From Desulfurellaceae bacterium bin18 (GTDB lineage Bacteria > Desulfobacterota > Binatia > Bin18), in assembly GCA_002238415.1 (NCBI GenBank), contig MPMI01000013.1:49683-113682 (forward strand): DNA of 64,000 nt. Direction: 5' to 3'. Of this stretch, positions 51,042-59,568 are shown one piece after another. The notes beneath the pieces are model-generated. The model had not been told where the DNA came from. It made no database searches and was given only the letters and a program-made list of their open reading frames with translations. The position numbers and the translations under genes were made by a program. Each line of letters opens with the position of its first letter. Position 1 is the first letter of the stretch.

Positions 51042-52628
51042 TCATCGTTCGTCCTGAAGGGCGGGCATTTCCCGTGCAGCGTCGCCTGAGTACTCGCCGC
51101 ACGCATACTCCCCCAGCAGCTTTTTCTCAGGCTGAATGTCTTGATAATCGGGCAGGGTTGTTTCCTGCATGTAAACAACCTGAAACGTATCGAGCTGCTG
51201 CCGGCCGCCGTGCCGAGCGTTCCAATCCCGACACACATAGCCGGCATAGGCGTCAAGTGCGGCCGCTCGCCCCCATTCCATAGGATAGAGATTTTCCATG
51301 AATTTCCACCACCGATCGTTGGGATACTGATCCGAGACGTTCAGGGGTTTCTCCCAACTCACCATGCGCTTGCCCGTCCACAGCTCGACCCGGCTGCCGT
51401 CCAGCAGCGTTCCGGGCATGACAAACCAGCCATCGGCCTGGAGTGGAGACGGGGAAAACATATCCCAGCGTTGGTCGAGACGCAGGAGATAGCCGACAAG
51501 GTTGGCCTGCGGCGGAAAAATCTGACGCACGTATGACGATGTGGCCTCAAGACCACGCAGATTCCACAACACAATATACACCAGGAAAAACGCCGCCAAT
51601 GCCTGAGCCAAGCGAGAAGCCCGAAGCGAATGTATCGTTTGTGCAGAACCGTTCGGAGCTTGGGGAAGGCTCGGCGAACGGCTCGCGCTTGGCCCGGCGA
51701 CGAAGCGCCCGCGCTCCCACACCAGACTCGGCACAAAGACGAGCCAACTGACCATGCTGACATACGGAAAAAGGCCGATACTCATACACAGAGCCAAGCC
51801 GATATGGAAGCAGAAAAACGCTCCGACCATACACATCCGCAGCCAAGGCGTACAAAAGGGCACGAACACGAGGCAGGGGCCAAAGAACTCCAGCGCGATA
51901 GTGGCCCGGCTCAACAGGGCCAGCAGGTCAGGAAACCCGAGCAGCCACAGGCCGAAGGGGGTAACGATTTGATCGATATGTAACGCGTAGTACACCGCGC
52001 TGGCCTCGTGCCACCACGCGTCCCACGACTTAAAGGCCGCCGTACACCAGTACACCAGACAGACCTGGAGCATCAGGGCTGCCGTGCCCACCGAACACAC
52101 GCTGGTCGGCAACTGAGCCCCGTCAGCCCCGGACCGCCGGGTCAGGCTATCGAGCGAATAGCGCGCCCCCAAGGGGACGAACATCCCCCAGAACAGGAGC
52201 ATGCGCAGCAGAACGTCACTGTCATGCAGCAGCCTGGGGTTTCTGGCTTGTACCGAGAGCAGCAACAGCCACGAGGCAACCGTTACCATCGGAGTACGGA
52301 AACCGACCAGCAGTGCCAGCGCAAAAACACCGGCTATCAGGAAAATGACGGCTTGGCCGAAAGAAGAGCCGCTGACAAGATGAACCGAAAAAGGCAAAGG
52401 GTCTGAAAGGTGCGGGATGAGAATGTCGCGCGGCAGCACTCCCCAATCGGTGTAATGCGCGCTCAGGTCCTGGACGCGGATATACAGGTCGGCGAGCAGG
52501 AGCACACCCAGGGCCAGACGAAAAACGGCCAATGAGCGGAGGTCAATGCCGAACAGCCGCTCGAAGTATGGACTGAAGATATGAGAGTCTCCCTCTGCCC
52601 CCGGACGAAAACGGGCCGCTACGCGCAT
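51042..52628 (-). CDS. HTTM-domain membrane protein (vitamin K carboxylase-related)
   Basis: A 528-aa integral membrane protein with about eight to ten helices. It is related to the HTTM domain of vitamin K-dependent gamma-glutamyl carboxylase: FERLFGIDLRSLAVFRLALG, a VQDLSAHYTDWGVLPR loop, ARYSLDSL, WTAAF-like WCTAAFKSWDAW and YSAVYYAL-like ASAVYYALHIDQ. Bacterial members are mostly uncharacterised. The C-terminal tail after MQETTLPDYQ holds the 68-bp segment also found at 45995. No substrate protein is evident, and a link with the Cys-rich GRDP gene is speculation. Confidence 0.85.
   Translation of the reverse strand: MRVAARFRPGAEGDSHIFSPYFERLFGIDLRSLAVFRLALGVLLLADLYIRVQDLSAHYTDWGVLPRDILIPHLSDPLPFSVHLVSGSSFGQAVIFLIAGVFALALLVGFRTPMVTVASWLLLLSVQARNPRLLHDSDVLLRMLLFWGMFVPLGARYSLDSLTRRSGADGAQLPTSVCSVGTAALMLQVCLVYWCTAAFKSWDAWWHEASAVYYALHIDQIVTPFGLWLLGFPDLLALLSRATIALEFFGPCLVFVPFCTPWLRMCMVGAFFCFHIGLALCMSIGLFPYVSMVSWLVFVPSLVWERGRFVAGPSASRSPSLPQAPNGSAQTIHSLRASRLAQALAAFFLVYIVLWNLRGLEATSSYVRQIFPPQANLVGYLLRLDQRWDMFSPSPLQADGWFVMPGTLLDGSRVELWTGKRMVSWEKPLNVSDQYPNDRWWKFMENLYPMEWGRAAALDAYAGYVCRDWNARHGGRQQLDTFQVVYMQETTLPDYQDIQPEKKLLGEYACGEYSGDAAREMPALQDER
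51085..51152. repeat. 68-bp segment shared with 45995-46062
   Basis: Source copy within the HTTM gene, coding DYQDIQPEKKLLGEYACGEY on the minus strand. The two copies differ at only a handful of bases. Confidence 0.85.
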
Positions 52629-52661
52629 TGTCGTCGAATTGCGGTGAGCACGGCATGCCTA

Positions 52662-53003
52662 TTACGATGTCGGCGGTGCCGTGCGGAGAATCAGGGCCTC
52701 CAAGGCACGCATGGTTTCCTCGTGCCGGGCTTGCTGGGCCGCCGTTTGGGCTTGCTGGGTTGCCGTTTGGGCCTCCAAAGCCCGCATGGTTTCCTGATGT
52801 TGCTGGTCTCGATGGTCGGCGGCACGTCGCATATAGCGGAGCCCGATATAAATCAAACCACATTGGACGGCCCCAACCAGCAAAGCGACCCCGGCCTGCG
52901 CCAGCCCAACCCATAAGGTCGCCCGGCTAATCTCCAGGCCGGCCCGGCCAATTTCCAGGCTGGCCTGCTGAAAGGCGATGGTGGCGGCTTCAAATTCAGT
53001 CAT
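52662..53003 (-). CDS. Small membrane protein with coiled-coil tail
   Basis: A 113-aa protein: an amphipathic start (TEFEAATIAFQQASLEIGRA), a transmembrane helix (VALLVGAVQCGLIYIGLRYM) and a Gln/Ala/Arg-rich coil with the repeated phrase HQETMRALEAQ / HEETMRALEAL. GGAGAG precedes ATG 53003. Family unknown. A truncated copy of its 5' end lies at 47453-47512. It is 34 bases from the HTTM start and may be co-transcribed. Confidence 0.65.
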   Translation of the reverse strand: MTEFEAATIAFQQASLEIGRAGLEISRATLWVGLAQAGVALLVGAVQCGLIYIGLRYMRRAADHRDQQHQETMRALEAQTATQQAQTAAQQARHEETMRALEALILRTAPPTS

Positions 53004-53168
53004 CACGTCTCTCCAGGGTTATTGATTATCATGGGAACCTAGCGGAGAGAACACCGCGCTCGTTCTCTGTCGGGGCGCCTGCTGAAGACAGGAGCTTTTC
53101 CTATCCCCTCCTTGGAGGGAATTATATACCAACGTCACATTGACTATTGAACGTGGATAAACTCCACG

Positions 53169-53462
53169 CTACCCGCCCTTGATACAGACATCTCGTGCCG
53201 CTCGGTACAGCACCATACGCTGCGCCCGCTTTTTTCCGCGTACCAGGGGAAGCAGCCGCTCTCTCGTTTCATCCAGAGCCGACATCACGAATGTCTCCAG
53301 CAATGTGTGCAAATCAGAAGAGCGACCGCCCGGCTTGTGCATCCGTGCCTGCAAGCAGGGCATGACCACATACCGCTCGATTTCTTCGATATACAGACTG
53401 CTCTGCGCAAATACCATTGTTGGCAGGAGTACTCCCACAATACACAACACTTTACTTATCAT
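53169..53462 (-). CDS. Small secreted protein, unknown
   Basis: 97 aa with a clear signal peptide (ISKVLCIVGVLLPTMVFAQ), then SSLYIEEIERYVVMPCLQAR and a basic C-terminal half with two cysteines (PCLQ and DVCIK). Probably periplasmic. AGGTGG precedes ATG 53462; the longer frame to 53492 lacks a site. No family recognised. Confidence 0.55.
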   Translation of the reverse strand: MISKVLCIVGVLLPTMVFAQSSLYIEEIERYVVMPCLQARMHKPGGRSSDLHTLLETFVMSALDETRERLLPLVRGKKRAQRMVLYRAARDVCIKGG

Positions 53463-53595
53463 GAGCCACCTACACCATAAACAATACAACACACTCGATA
53501 AAAGAAGACGGCCTTGTCTTTAGGGGCATATCTCGGAGCCAGAATCTTTGCTTGGAATGTGGTGGGTTTGGTCCCTGTTTTTCCGGCAGCGCCCG

Positions 53596-54561
53596 TCATT
53601 GACCCAGGGTACCCAGCATCTCCATGGTCGAAACAAAGGCCGGCCCGGCAACCAGCAGCAGGGTTCCCGGCGTCACCAGCAGCAGCATGGGCATGCTCAT
53701 CAACACCGGCAACCGATCAACCTGGGCCGCAATCCGGGCCGCGCGCTGCTGCCGCTCGCTGTGGGCGATATTCCGCATGGACTGGGCCAGCGGCGTCCCA
53801 TAGCGCTCGCCCTGGGTGATAGTCGTGGACAGGTCGCGCAGCCCCTCCACCCCGGTGCGGACATGCAGGTCGTTCAATACCTTTTTGCGCTCGGCACCCA
53901 GCCGCAGTTCCGCCTCGGCCAGGGCGAACTCGCGTGCCAGTTCAGGCGCCATGGACTCCAACTCCAGCACCACCCGAGACAGGGTGCGCTCAAAAGTCAA
54001 CCCGGACTCAAGACACAACGTCATCAGGTCCAGAGCGTCCGGCAGCGCCGTAGCCATCCGGCGTTGCCGGCGGGCGCCGAGCCGGGCCAGACATATCTCG
54101 GGCAGAATCCCGCCCATGACCGCACCGGCCAGACCGGCCAGCAGGATGGTCGGGGTTGAGGTATATGCCCCCAGCCACTGTCCCGCTGCCATCTGAAATC
54201 CCAGCAGCGTGCCGCTGGCCAGGGTAACGACCAGCTTGACCGTCATGAATACCGACAAGGCGTCGGGCCGATGAAAACCCGCCTTCATGACCAGGTCTTT
54301 CAGCTTGGCCCGCTCGGCCGCGCCGACCGGAACCAGCCGGGCCGAAACATTCAGCAGAGCGGACGACACCAGACGCAGAGAAAAGCCGCCGCCTTCCTGC
54401 TTGCGCCGTTTCTGCGGTTCGCCATAAACGGCCACGGCCCACGCTCGCACCCCGGCGAGCCGGCGGTCCATCACCTGGGCATTCCGAGTGCCGCGAAAGA
54501 CCATCACGCCGGCAACCGCCATGCAGGTGAGCGTTGTGATGACGACGAGCCAGAACATCAT
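53596..54561 (-). CDS. tadC: TadC Flp pilus inner-membrane protein
   Basis: A 321-aa member of the GspF/TadC platform family: N-terminal helix, two central helices (TPTILLAGLAGAVMGGILPE) and a T2SSF domain (ALPDALDLMTLCLESGLTFE, then TTITQGERYGTPLAQSMRNI). The last helix is PVLMSMPMLLLVTPGTLLLV. Together with TadB it forms the platform on which the ATPase TadA drives pilus assembly. AAGGAG precedes ATG 54561. A 530-base repeat block separates it from tadB. A broken copy of its 3' end lies at about 50334-50620. Confidence 0.92.
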   Translation of the reverse strand: MMFWLVVITTLTCMAVAGVMVFRGTRNAQVMDRRLAGVRAWAVAVYGEPQKRRKQEGGGFSLRLVSSALLNVSARLVPVGAAERAKLKDLVMKAGFHRPDALSVFMTVKLVVTLASGTLLGFQMAAGQWLGAYTSTPTILLAGLAGAVMGGILPEICLARLGARRQRRMATALPDALDLMTLCLESGLTFERTLSRVVLELESMAPELAREFALAEAELRLGAERKKVLNDLHVRTGVEGLRDLSTTITQGERYGTPLAQSMRNIAHSERQQRAARIAAQVDRLPVLMSMPMLLLVTPGTLLLVAGPAFVSTMEMLGTLGQ

Positions 54562-54740
54562 TGGGGTTCTCCTTGTTGCACGCTCATGTTATGCAGCGCT
54601 CCCCTCCCTGGCCCCGAGGGGATTGGGGAAGCGATAGAGGCCGGTACTTTTATCCCCTCCTTGGAGGGGTGGCCCGTAGGGCCGGGGTGGGTTCCTGGAG
54701 TCCACGGCCCAATATACCCACCCCGCCGCTGACGCGGCAC

Positions 54741-54795
54741 AAAGAGGAAACGTGTCCTCCAACAGCCAAGCACATGCGGGACACGTTTCCTCTTT
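54741..54795. repeat. PE1 palindromic element, copy 7
   Basis: 55 bp, AAAGAGGAAACGTGTCC against GGACACGTTTCCTCTTT; the T-to-G change of one arm is matched in the other. Embedded in the REP-like block. Confidence 0.95.
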
Positions 54796-54920
54796 CCCTC
54801 CAAGGAGGGGATACAAAAGCTCCCCTCTCGGGAGGGGTGGCCCGAAGGGCCGGGGTGGGTTCTGCTCGGGCGCAGCGGTGCAGCGAGACGACGAAACCCA
54901 CCCCGCCGCTGACGCGGCAC

Positions 54921-54975
54921 AAAGAGGAAGCGTGTCCTCCAACAGCCAAGCATATGCGGGACACGTTTCCTCTTT
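54921..54975. repeat. PE1 palindromic element, copy 8
   Basis: 55 bp, differing from copy 7 at only a few bases (AAGCGTG for AACGTG region and one loop base). It belongs to the second tandem unit of the block, so copies 7 and 8 arose by local duplication. Confidence 0.95.
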
Positions 54976-55093
54976 CCCTCCAAGGAGGGGATACAAAAGC
55001 TCCCCTCTTGGGAGGGGTGGCCCGAAGGGCCGGGGTGGGTTCCTGTTCGCATCACACGTCCAAAGAGGGGAATAATACAAAGTAAGGCATGAC

Positions 55094-56128
55094 CTACCGT
55101 CCGATCCGGGCGGACAGGGCGCGGGCGACCAGCAGCCCGCTCAGAATAAGGCCGACCCCGTAGCGGAGCAGAGTGCCGCCCGACTCAGTCTGGAATAAGG
55201 TCTCAATAGCCTGCGGATTGGTGAAATTCTGGGTGGCCAGCACCGCGACCGGCACCAGCGAGATGATCGCCAGGGTCAGCCGGGTCTGAGCCGTCGAACT
55301 CTTGGCCTTGAGCGTGACGGCGTGGCGGGCGCGCAGGGTAGCCGAAAGATTGCCGAGCGCGCCCGAAATGCCGCCGCCGGTCGTCATCTGCAAGCAGACC
55401 GCAGCGGAGAAGAGGGAGAAGGCGGGAATACGAATACGCGCCGCGGCGCTGCGAATGGCGGTTTCCGGGTCCAGCCCGGCCGCCACCGCCGAGGCGACTT
55501 CGCGCAGGATTCCCCCGACCGGCGGCGGGGCGTCCTGGGCCACAATCGAAATGGCCTCCATTGACGGAACGCCGGCCCGCACCAGGCGCACCACCTGGTC
55601 GGTGGTCTCGGGAAATATCCTGGTGAACGCGTTGCGCTGGCCGGTGTCCTGCATGGCCAGCACGGCCCAACTGCACCCCAGCCCGCCGACCGGCACCAGG
55701 AGCAGGATGGACAGCGGCCCGAAACCGGTAAACGCTGTCCCCAGCCCGGTCGCTACCATACCCAGCACACCCAGCCCGACGGCCCTGGGCAGCGCCTTCC
55801 GCACGTCAAGCAGGGGGAATTGGTGCTCCAGCCGTTCAATCAGCCGCGACTTGCTGCGTTGCTCGCGAAAAACACTCACGCTGTCGCCGGTGCCGGCGTC
55901 CGGCAGCCCGCCGCCCTTGAGCGTCGCCGCGACCCGGTTCAAGCGGCGTTTCAAATCCCGCTGTTGGGGCCAGATGATCACCACCAGATAAATGCAGGGG
56001 ATCTCAATCAGCAACGCGCATAGGGCAATCACCATACTCAGCAGCGGGTTACCGATAATGAGCAGGGCCAGGATGCCGGGGATAATCACCCCGGCTACGC
56101 AGACCAGCATCGTCAGGACCATGCTCAT
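55094..56128 (-). CDS. tadB: TadB Flp pilus inner-membrane protein
   Basis: A 344-aa platform protein: two N-terminal helices (VLTMLVCVAGVIIPGILALL), a cytoplasmic segment with EQRSKSRLIERLEHQFP, two mid helices and a T2SSF domain (ETTDQVVRLVRAGVPSMEAI, QMTTGGGISGALGNL). A C-terminal helix follows. ATG 56128 overlaps the tadA stop by four bases, so translation is coupled to the ATPase gene. Confidence 0.92.
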   Translation of the reverse strand: MSMVLTMLVCVAGVIIPGILALLIIGNPLLSMVIALCALLIEIPCIYLVVIIWPQQRDLKRRLNRVAATLKGGGLPDAGTGDSVSVFREQRSKSRLIERLEHQFPLLDVRKALPRAVGLGVLGMVATGLGTAFTGFGPLSILLLVPVGGLGCSWAVLAMQDTGQRNAFTRIFPETTDQVVRLVRAGVPSMEAISIVAQDAPPPVGGILREVASAVAAGLDPETAIRSAAARIRIPAFSLFSAAVCLQMTTGGGISGALGNLSATLRARHAVTLKAKSSTAQTRLTLAIISLVPVAVLATQNFTNPQAIETLFQTESGGTLLRYGVGLILSGLLVARALSARIGR

Positions 56129-57570
56129 GCCGCAGCCTCCACGTTTCTCGCGTTGCCCATCTGGAGTATCTCCAGCAACTCGGCGCGCAGCCCGGCGGCG
56201 TCCACCGAGGCCATCCAGGACGGCTGGCGGCCGGTATTCTCAAAAGTATGCTCCTCGCCCGGCAGGCGCCGCCACATCTCCTCGGTGGTGACAATATCGC
56301 CCTCCATCCCGACCACATCGGTAATGCTGGTCACACAGCGGTGCCCGGAGCGCAGCCGGGCCAACTGCACCACCAGATCAACGGCCGATACAATCTGGCG
56401 GCGCATGGCCGTCAGCGGTATATCACCCGAGGTCTGCATCAGCATGTTTTCGAGCCGCATCAGCGCGTCACGTGGATTATTGGCATGGATGGTACACATC
56501 GAACCCGGATGGCCGGTATTCATGGCTTGCAGCATCTCGTTGGCCTCGCCGCCGCGCACCTCACCCACGATGATCCGGTCGGGCCGCATCCGCAGGGCGT
56601 TGACCAGCAGGTCGCGGATAGTCACCTCGCCCGTGCCCTCCACGCTTTTCGTGCGCGTTTCCAGCCGGACCACATGCGGCTGCTGCAACTGCAACTCCGC
56701 CGAATCTTCTATCGTCACCAGCCGCTCGGTGTTGCTGATCTCGCGCGACAGAGCGTTCAGAAAGGTCGTTTTCCCGGCACCCGTCCCACCGGAAACCAGG
56801 ATATTCAGCCGGGCTTTGGCGCAAATCTGGAGCAGCCGGCCCATTGCCGGGATAAAGGCGTTGCGCTCGGCCAGGTCTGCCAGACTGATGCCACGCGCCA
56901 CAAAGCGCCGGATGGAGAAGGTGGCACCGTCAATCGCCAGCGGCGGAATGATGATGTTCACGCGGCTGCCGTCGGGCAGGCGGGCGTCCACCATGGGGCT
57001 GGCCTCGTCAACCCGCCGCCCGACCCAACCGGCGATCCGCTGGGCGATATTGAGCAGGTGCTGCTCGTCACGGAACCGAATATCTACCTGTTCCAGCCTG
57101 CCCCTGCGTTCGACATAGACCGATTTCTGCCCATTCACCAGGATGTCGGAGATATGCGGGTCATTAAACAGCGGCTCCAGCGGACCCAGGCCCTTAATAT
57201 CGTCCACCAGCCGCTGGACCACCCGCCGGCGGTCCAGCGGGGTCAGGTCCGAGGCGACCGAGTCTTCGGTATCCAGAAAGGACTGAAGTTGGACAGCCAG
57301 TTCGTCCCGGCTCAGGTCGGCCGCCTTGGACATATCGAGAGACTGCACAACGGTCGGGTGAATTTTTGCCGCCATATCGGCGACCACCCCGTCCGAGGTC
57401 TGGCGACGCGTCGGTCCGGTGGGCTCGGGCGCGCCGGCAACCGCAGCCGCCGTGCGCGCTTGGGTCTGTGGGGCGGACTGCGCCGGAGCGGGCGGATTGT
57501 GGGTGGCCTGCGCCGGGGCGGGCTGTGGGGCGGTCGGTTTGGGACGGCGTCCGAAAACATTACGTGGCAT
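56125..57570 (-). CDS. tadA: TadA/CpaF secretion ATPase
   Basis: A 481-aa hexameric ATPase powering Flp pilus extension and retraction. A Pro/Ala-rich N-terminal tail (about 70 residues) is followed by the T2SE domain: RLPDGSRVNIIIPPLA, Walker A SGGTGAGKTTFLN, RMRPDRIIVGEVRGGEAN (Asp and Walker B boxes) and GHPGSMCTIHANNP. AGGGAG lies eight bases before ATG 57570. Order cpaE-tadA-tadB-tadC is the standard tad order. Confidence 0.95.
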   Translation of the reverse strand: MPRNVFGRRPKPTAPQPAPAQATHNPPAPAQSAPQTQARTAAAVAGAPEPTGPTRRQTSDGVVADMAAKIHPTVVQSLDMSKAADLSRDELAVQLQSFLDTEDSVASDLTPLDRRRVVQRLVDDIKGLGPLEPLFNDPHISDILVNGQKSVYVERRGRLEQVDIRFRDEQHLLNIAQRIAGWVGRRVDEASPMVDARLPDGSRVNIIIPPLAIDGATFSIRRFVARGISLADLAERNAFIPAMGRLLQICAKARLNILVSGGTGAGKTTFLNALSREISNTERLVTIEDSAELQLQQPHVVRLETRTKSVEGTGEVTIRDLLVNALRMRPDRIIVGEVRGGEANEMLQAMNTGHPGSMCTIHANNPRDALMRLENMLMQTSGDIPLTAMRRQIVSAVDLVVQLARLRSGHRCVTSITDVVGMEGDIVTTEEMWRRLPGEEHTFENTGRQPSWMASVDAAGLRAELLEILQMGNARNVEAAA

Positions 57571-57644
57571 AACGCATACTCCCTTACAATGGCGTGGGAT
57601 GCACCTTCCCAGGAACCAGCGCTCGCCAGACGTAGGGGGCCGCC

Positions 57645-57825
57645 GGGCCGGGGAGTACCCACCCCGCCGCTAGCGCGGCACAAAGAGGGGATGGGTGCTG
57701 CTCCCCTCCTTGGAGGGGCTTATAGCGAAGCCCACAAAGGGGAAGAACCCTCAACCTTAATATGTCATCCCCTCCTTGGAGGGGTGGTCCTGAGCTTGTC
57801 GAAGGGCCGGGGTGGGTTCCTGTTC
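57645..57825. repeat. REP-like block between cpaE and tadA
   Basis: The same GC-rich modules as at 54652 (CCACCCCGCCGCTAGCGCGG, CCCCTCCTTGGAGGGG twice, GGGCCGGGGTGGGTT) without a full PE1; only CACAAAGAGG of its left end is present near 57678. It fills the 265-base gap and holds no gene. Confidence 0.8.
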
Positions 57826-57836
57826 GCATCACACGC

Positions 57837-58988
57837 TTACAATGAGCCGTCGAAAGGGTCAGCCTCGGCCAGCGAAACGGCCGGGCGGGTCAGCCGACCG
57901 GTCAGGTCGTCCAGGGCTTTACGGTATTTTTTGCCGAACTCCCGTTCCGGCAGGCCGTAGTTGGTGGCCGCCGGTAGACCGGGCTCAAAGGGCATGGTCA
58001 CGTCCGGCTCGCGCCCGGCCAGGGTATAGCGAATATCCTCCGCAGACAGCGTGCTCTTGCGCGCCCGCGTGTGGTTTTCGACCAGCAGGCCCCAGTTGTC
58101 CCTGCCGAGCAGCGCCATGCGGCGGATGACCCGGTTGAGACTGACCAGGGTCGGTTCAAAGACCAGCACCCGCTCATCCGCGTGTGCCAGCACGGAAAAC
58201 AGCAGATCGGTATCCGTCAGGCCGTCCACGATAACGAGGTGGGAGCGGTTGGCGAGCTGTTCCATCAGCCATTGGACGGCCTCAACCGTGGGCGGGGCCG
58301 GCAGGCTGTCGCTCGCCCGATAGCCGTAGGCGGAGATGCGTGGGGTCACCCGCGTCTGTACCCCGTCGATCAGGCTGGGGTCCGGGTCCGGCTTGGCCGC
58401 CAGGTCGAGCAACTCGTCAAACCCCACCGCGGGCTCAACGTCCAGCATCAGCGGCAGGGCGCCGGAGGTCCGCTCCAGGTCCAGCACCGACACATAGCTG
58501 CCCTGGGCCGCCGCGGTCAGGGCCGTCAGCGCCGCCAGGGTGGTGGCACCGCTGCCACCGCAGCCGGCAAACGCGATCACCCGTCCGGCGTACAGACGGG
58601 CGGCCTCGTCCTCCTCATCCCTGAGCGCCGTGGTCACCGCGTCGTGAATATCACTGGCCGTCAGGGGTTTGGGCAGATAGTCGCTGACCCCGCAGGCCAG
58701 CAGTTCACGGGTAAAGCGGGCCGTGTCATTCGAGCTGACGGCAATGACCGCAGTCCCGAATTCGCACACCGAGGCCAACTCGTGAATCCGTCCGACCGGA
58801 AACTCGGCGCCGTCGAGGTCAACGAACAGCAACTGGGGCGAGGCCGCGGAACTCAGCGTTGTAATGGCTTTGGCGACATCACCGCGCCGCACCTGGGCGC
58901 CGCGCCCGGCCAGCGCGCCTTTCAGCACCCGTTCGGTTTCGGCGTCAGCCGCAAAAGCGAGGATACTGCTGGTGTCGGTCGCTTCCAT
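57837..58988 (-). CDS. cpaE: CpaE/TadZ pilus-localisation ATPase-like protein
   Basis: A 383-aa protein: receiver-like N-terminal domain (about 1-125, LLFVDLDGAEF, then VSDYLPKPLTASDI) and a MinD/ParA-like domain from about 135. The P-loop FAGCGGSGATTLAA has Cys where the deviant Walker lysine normally stands, as seen in some atypical TadZ proteins, so ATP hydrolysis is doubtful. TadZ places the pilus machine at the pole. GAGGAAA stands eight bases before ATG 58988. Confidence 0.88.
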   Translation of the reverse strand: MEATDTSSILAFAADAETERVLKGALAGRGAQVRRGDVAKAITTLSSAASPQLLFVDLDGAEFPVGRIHELASVCEFGTAVIAVSSNDTARFTRELLACGVSDYLPKPLTASDIHDAVTTALRDEEDEAARLYAGRVIAFAGCGGSGATTLAALTALTAAAQGSYVSVLDLERTSGALPLMLDVEPAVGFDELLDLAAKPDPDPSLIDGVQTRVTPRISAYGYRASDSLPAPPTVEAVQWLMEQLANRSHLVIVDGLTDTDLLFSVLAHADERVLVFEPTLVSLNRVIRRMALLGRDNWGLLVENHTRARKSTLSAEDIRYTLAGREPDVTMPFEPGLPAATNYGLPEREFGKKYRKALDDLTGRLTRPAVSLAEADPFDGSL

Positions 58989-59009
58989 GGACGGTGTTTC
59001 CTCATGCTC

Positions 59010-59217
59010 TAAGGCGTTTCACGTTAAGCTGTAGCCATGCCATTATTCTTGAGGAATGCGAGACAGGGCTTTCGTCATGCCGGACCTGATCCGGCATCCA
59101 TGCTTCGACTCCGCCCTTCCGGGCTACGCTCAGCACAAACGGCCTCGCGTTCGCCCTGAGCGTAGCATAGCGAAGTCGAAGGGACTGGCTGGCTGGACAG
59201 AATCGTACATTGCCCTA
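59010..59217. mobile_element. MITE-like element C, TA duplication
   Basis: 204 bp (59012-59215) between TA duplicates. Ends AGGCGTTTCACG and inverted GGGCAATGTACG resemble those of elements A and B. It shares the CATGCCGGAC-TGATCCGGCAT core and carries an extra CTTCGAC...GTCGAAG segment (about 59103-59185). Its right TA forms part of the stop codon of the lipoprotein-like gene. Confidence 0.7.
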
Positions 59218-59568
59218 GGTGTCGCCACCCCCGATAGCGATGGTTTGCGACACGTCCGGCAGCTCGCGCACTTCATCAGCCACCCAGCGCTGATAGGCTC
59301 CGTGGGTCGCCCCATAGGCCGCAACCGGTCGCTCGGCCGGAGCCGTTTCCAGGCTGTTCTCATACTCCGCTCCGGTGTCGTCCAGGCTGCGCTGCGTCCC
59401 TTCGAGACTGGCCAGCGCCATGCCGGTGGACGGCAGGGTCTGATAGAGCGACAGCGGCACCACGGCGCATCCGGTACAGGTCACGGCGATAGCCAGCAGG
59501 AGGGGAAGGATGCAAACAGGAACCCACCCCACCGCTGGCGCGGCACAAAGAGGGAACGTGTCCAGCAT
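59215..59568 (-). CDS. Small lipoprotein-like protein of the tad locus
   Basis: Signal-like helix ILPLLLAIAVTCTGCAVVPL with a lipobox-like CTGC, then an about 80-residue Ser/Ala/Glu-rich periplasmic part (TLPSTGMALASLEGTQRSLD, and later WVADEVRELPDVSQTIAIGG). The start is unclear: ATG 59568 lies inside PE1 copy 9 and GTG 59532 in the REP-like sequence. The original 5' end has been overwritten by repeats. The frame is also continuous with the DUF559 gene upstream. Its place before cpaE suggests an accessory pilus lipoprotein (inference). Confidence 0.55.
   Translation of the reverse strand: MLDTFPLCAAPAVGWVPVCILPLLLAIAVTCTGCAVVPLSLYQTLPSTGMALASLEGTQRSLDDTGAEYENSLETAPAERPVAAYGATHGAYQRWVADEVRELPDVSQTIAIGGGDT

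Larger units (their letters stand above)
54652..55044. repeat. REP-like block between tadB and tadC, with two PE1 copies
   Basis: Two tandem units, each built as CCCCTCC...GGAGGGG, GGCCCGAAGGGCC, GGGGTGGGTT, then ACCCACCCCGCCGCTGACGC leading into a PE1 copy. No coding potential beyond frames created by the repeats. Similar blocks occur at 57645, 59515 and 60092. Any tad message running through would carry several strong hairpins. Confidence 0.85.

Noticed and set aside
57311..57683. Frames made of GGVGF / PTPALRATPP-like peptides in the tad spacers
   Set aside because: They are translations of the REP-like modules and recur identically at each block, so they are not genes.
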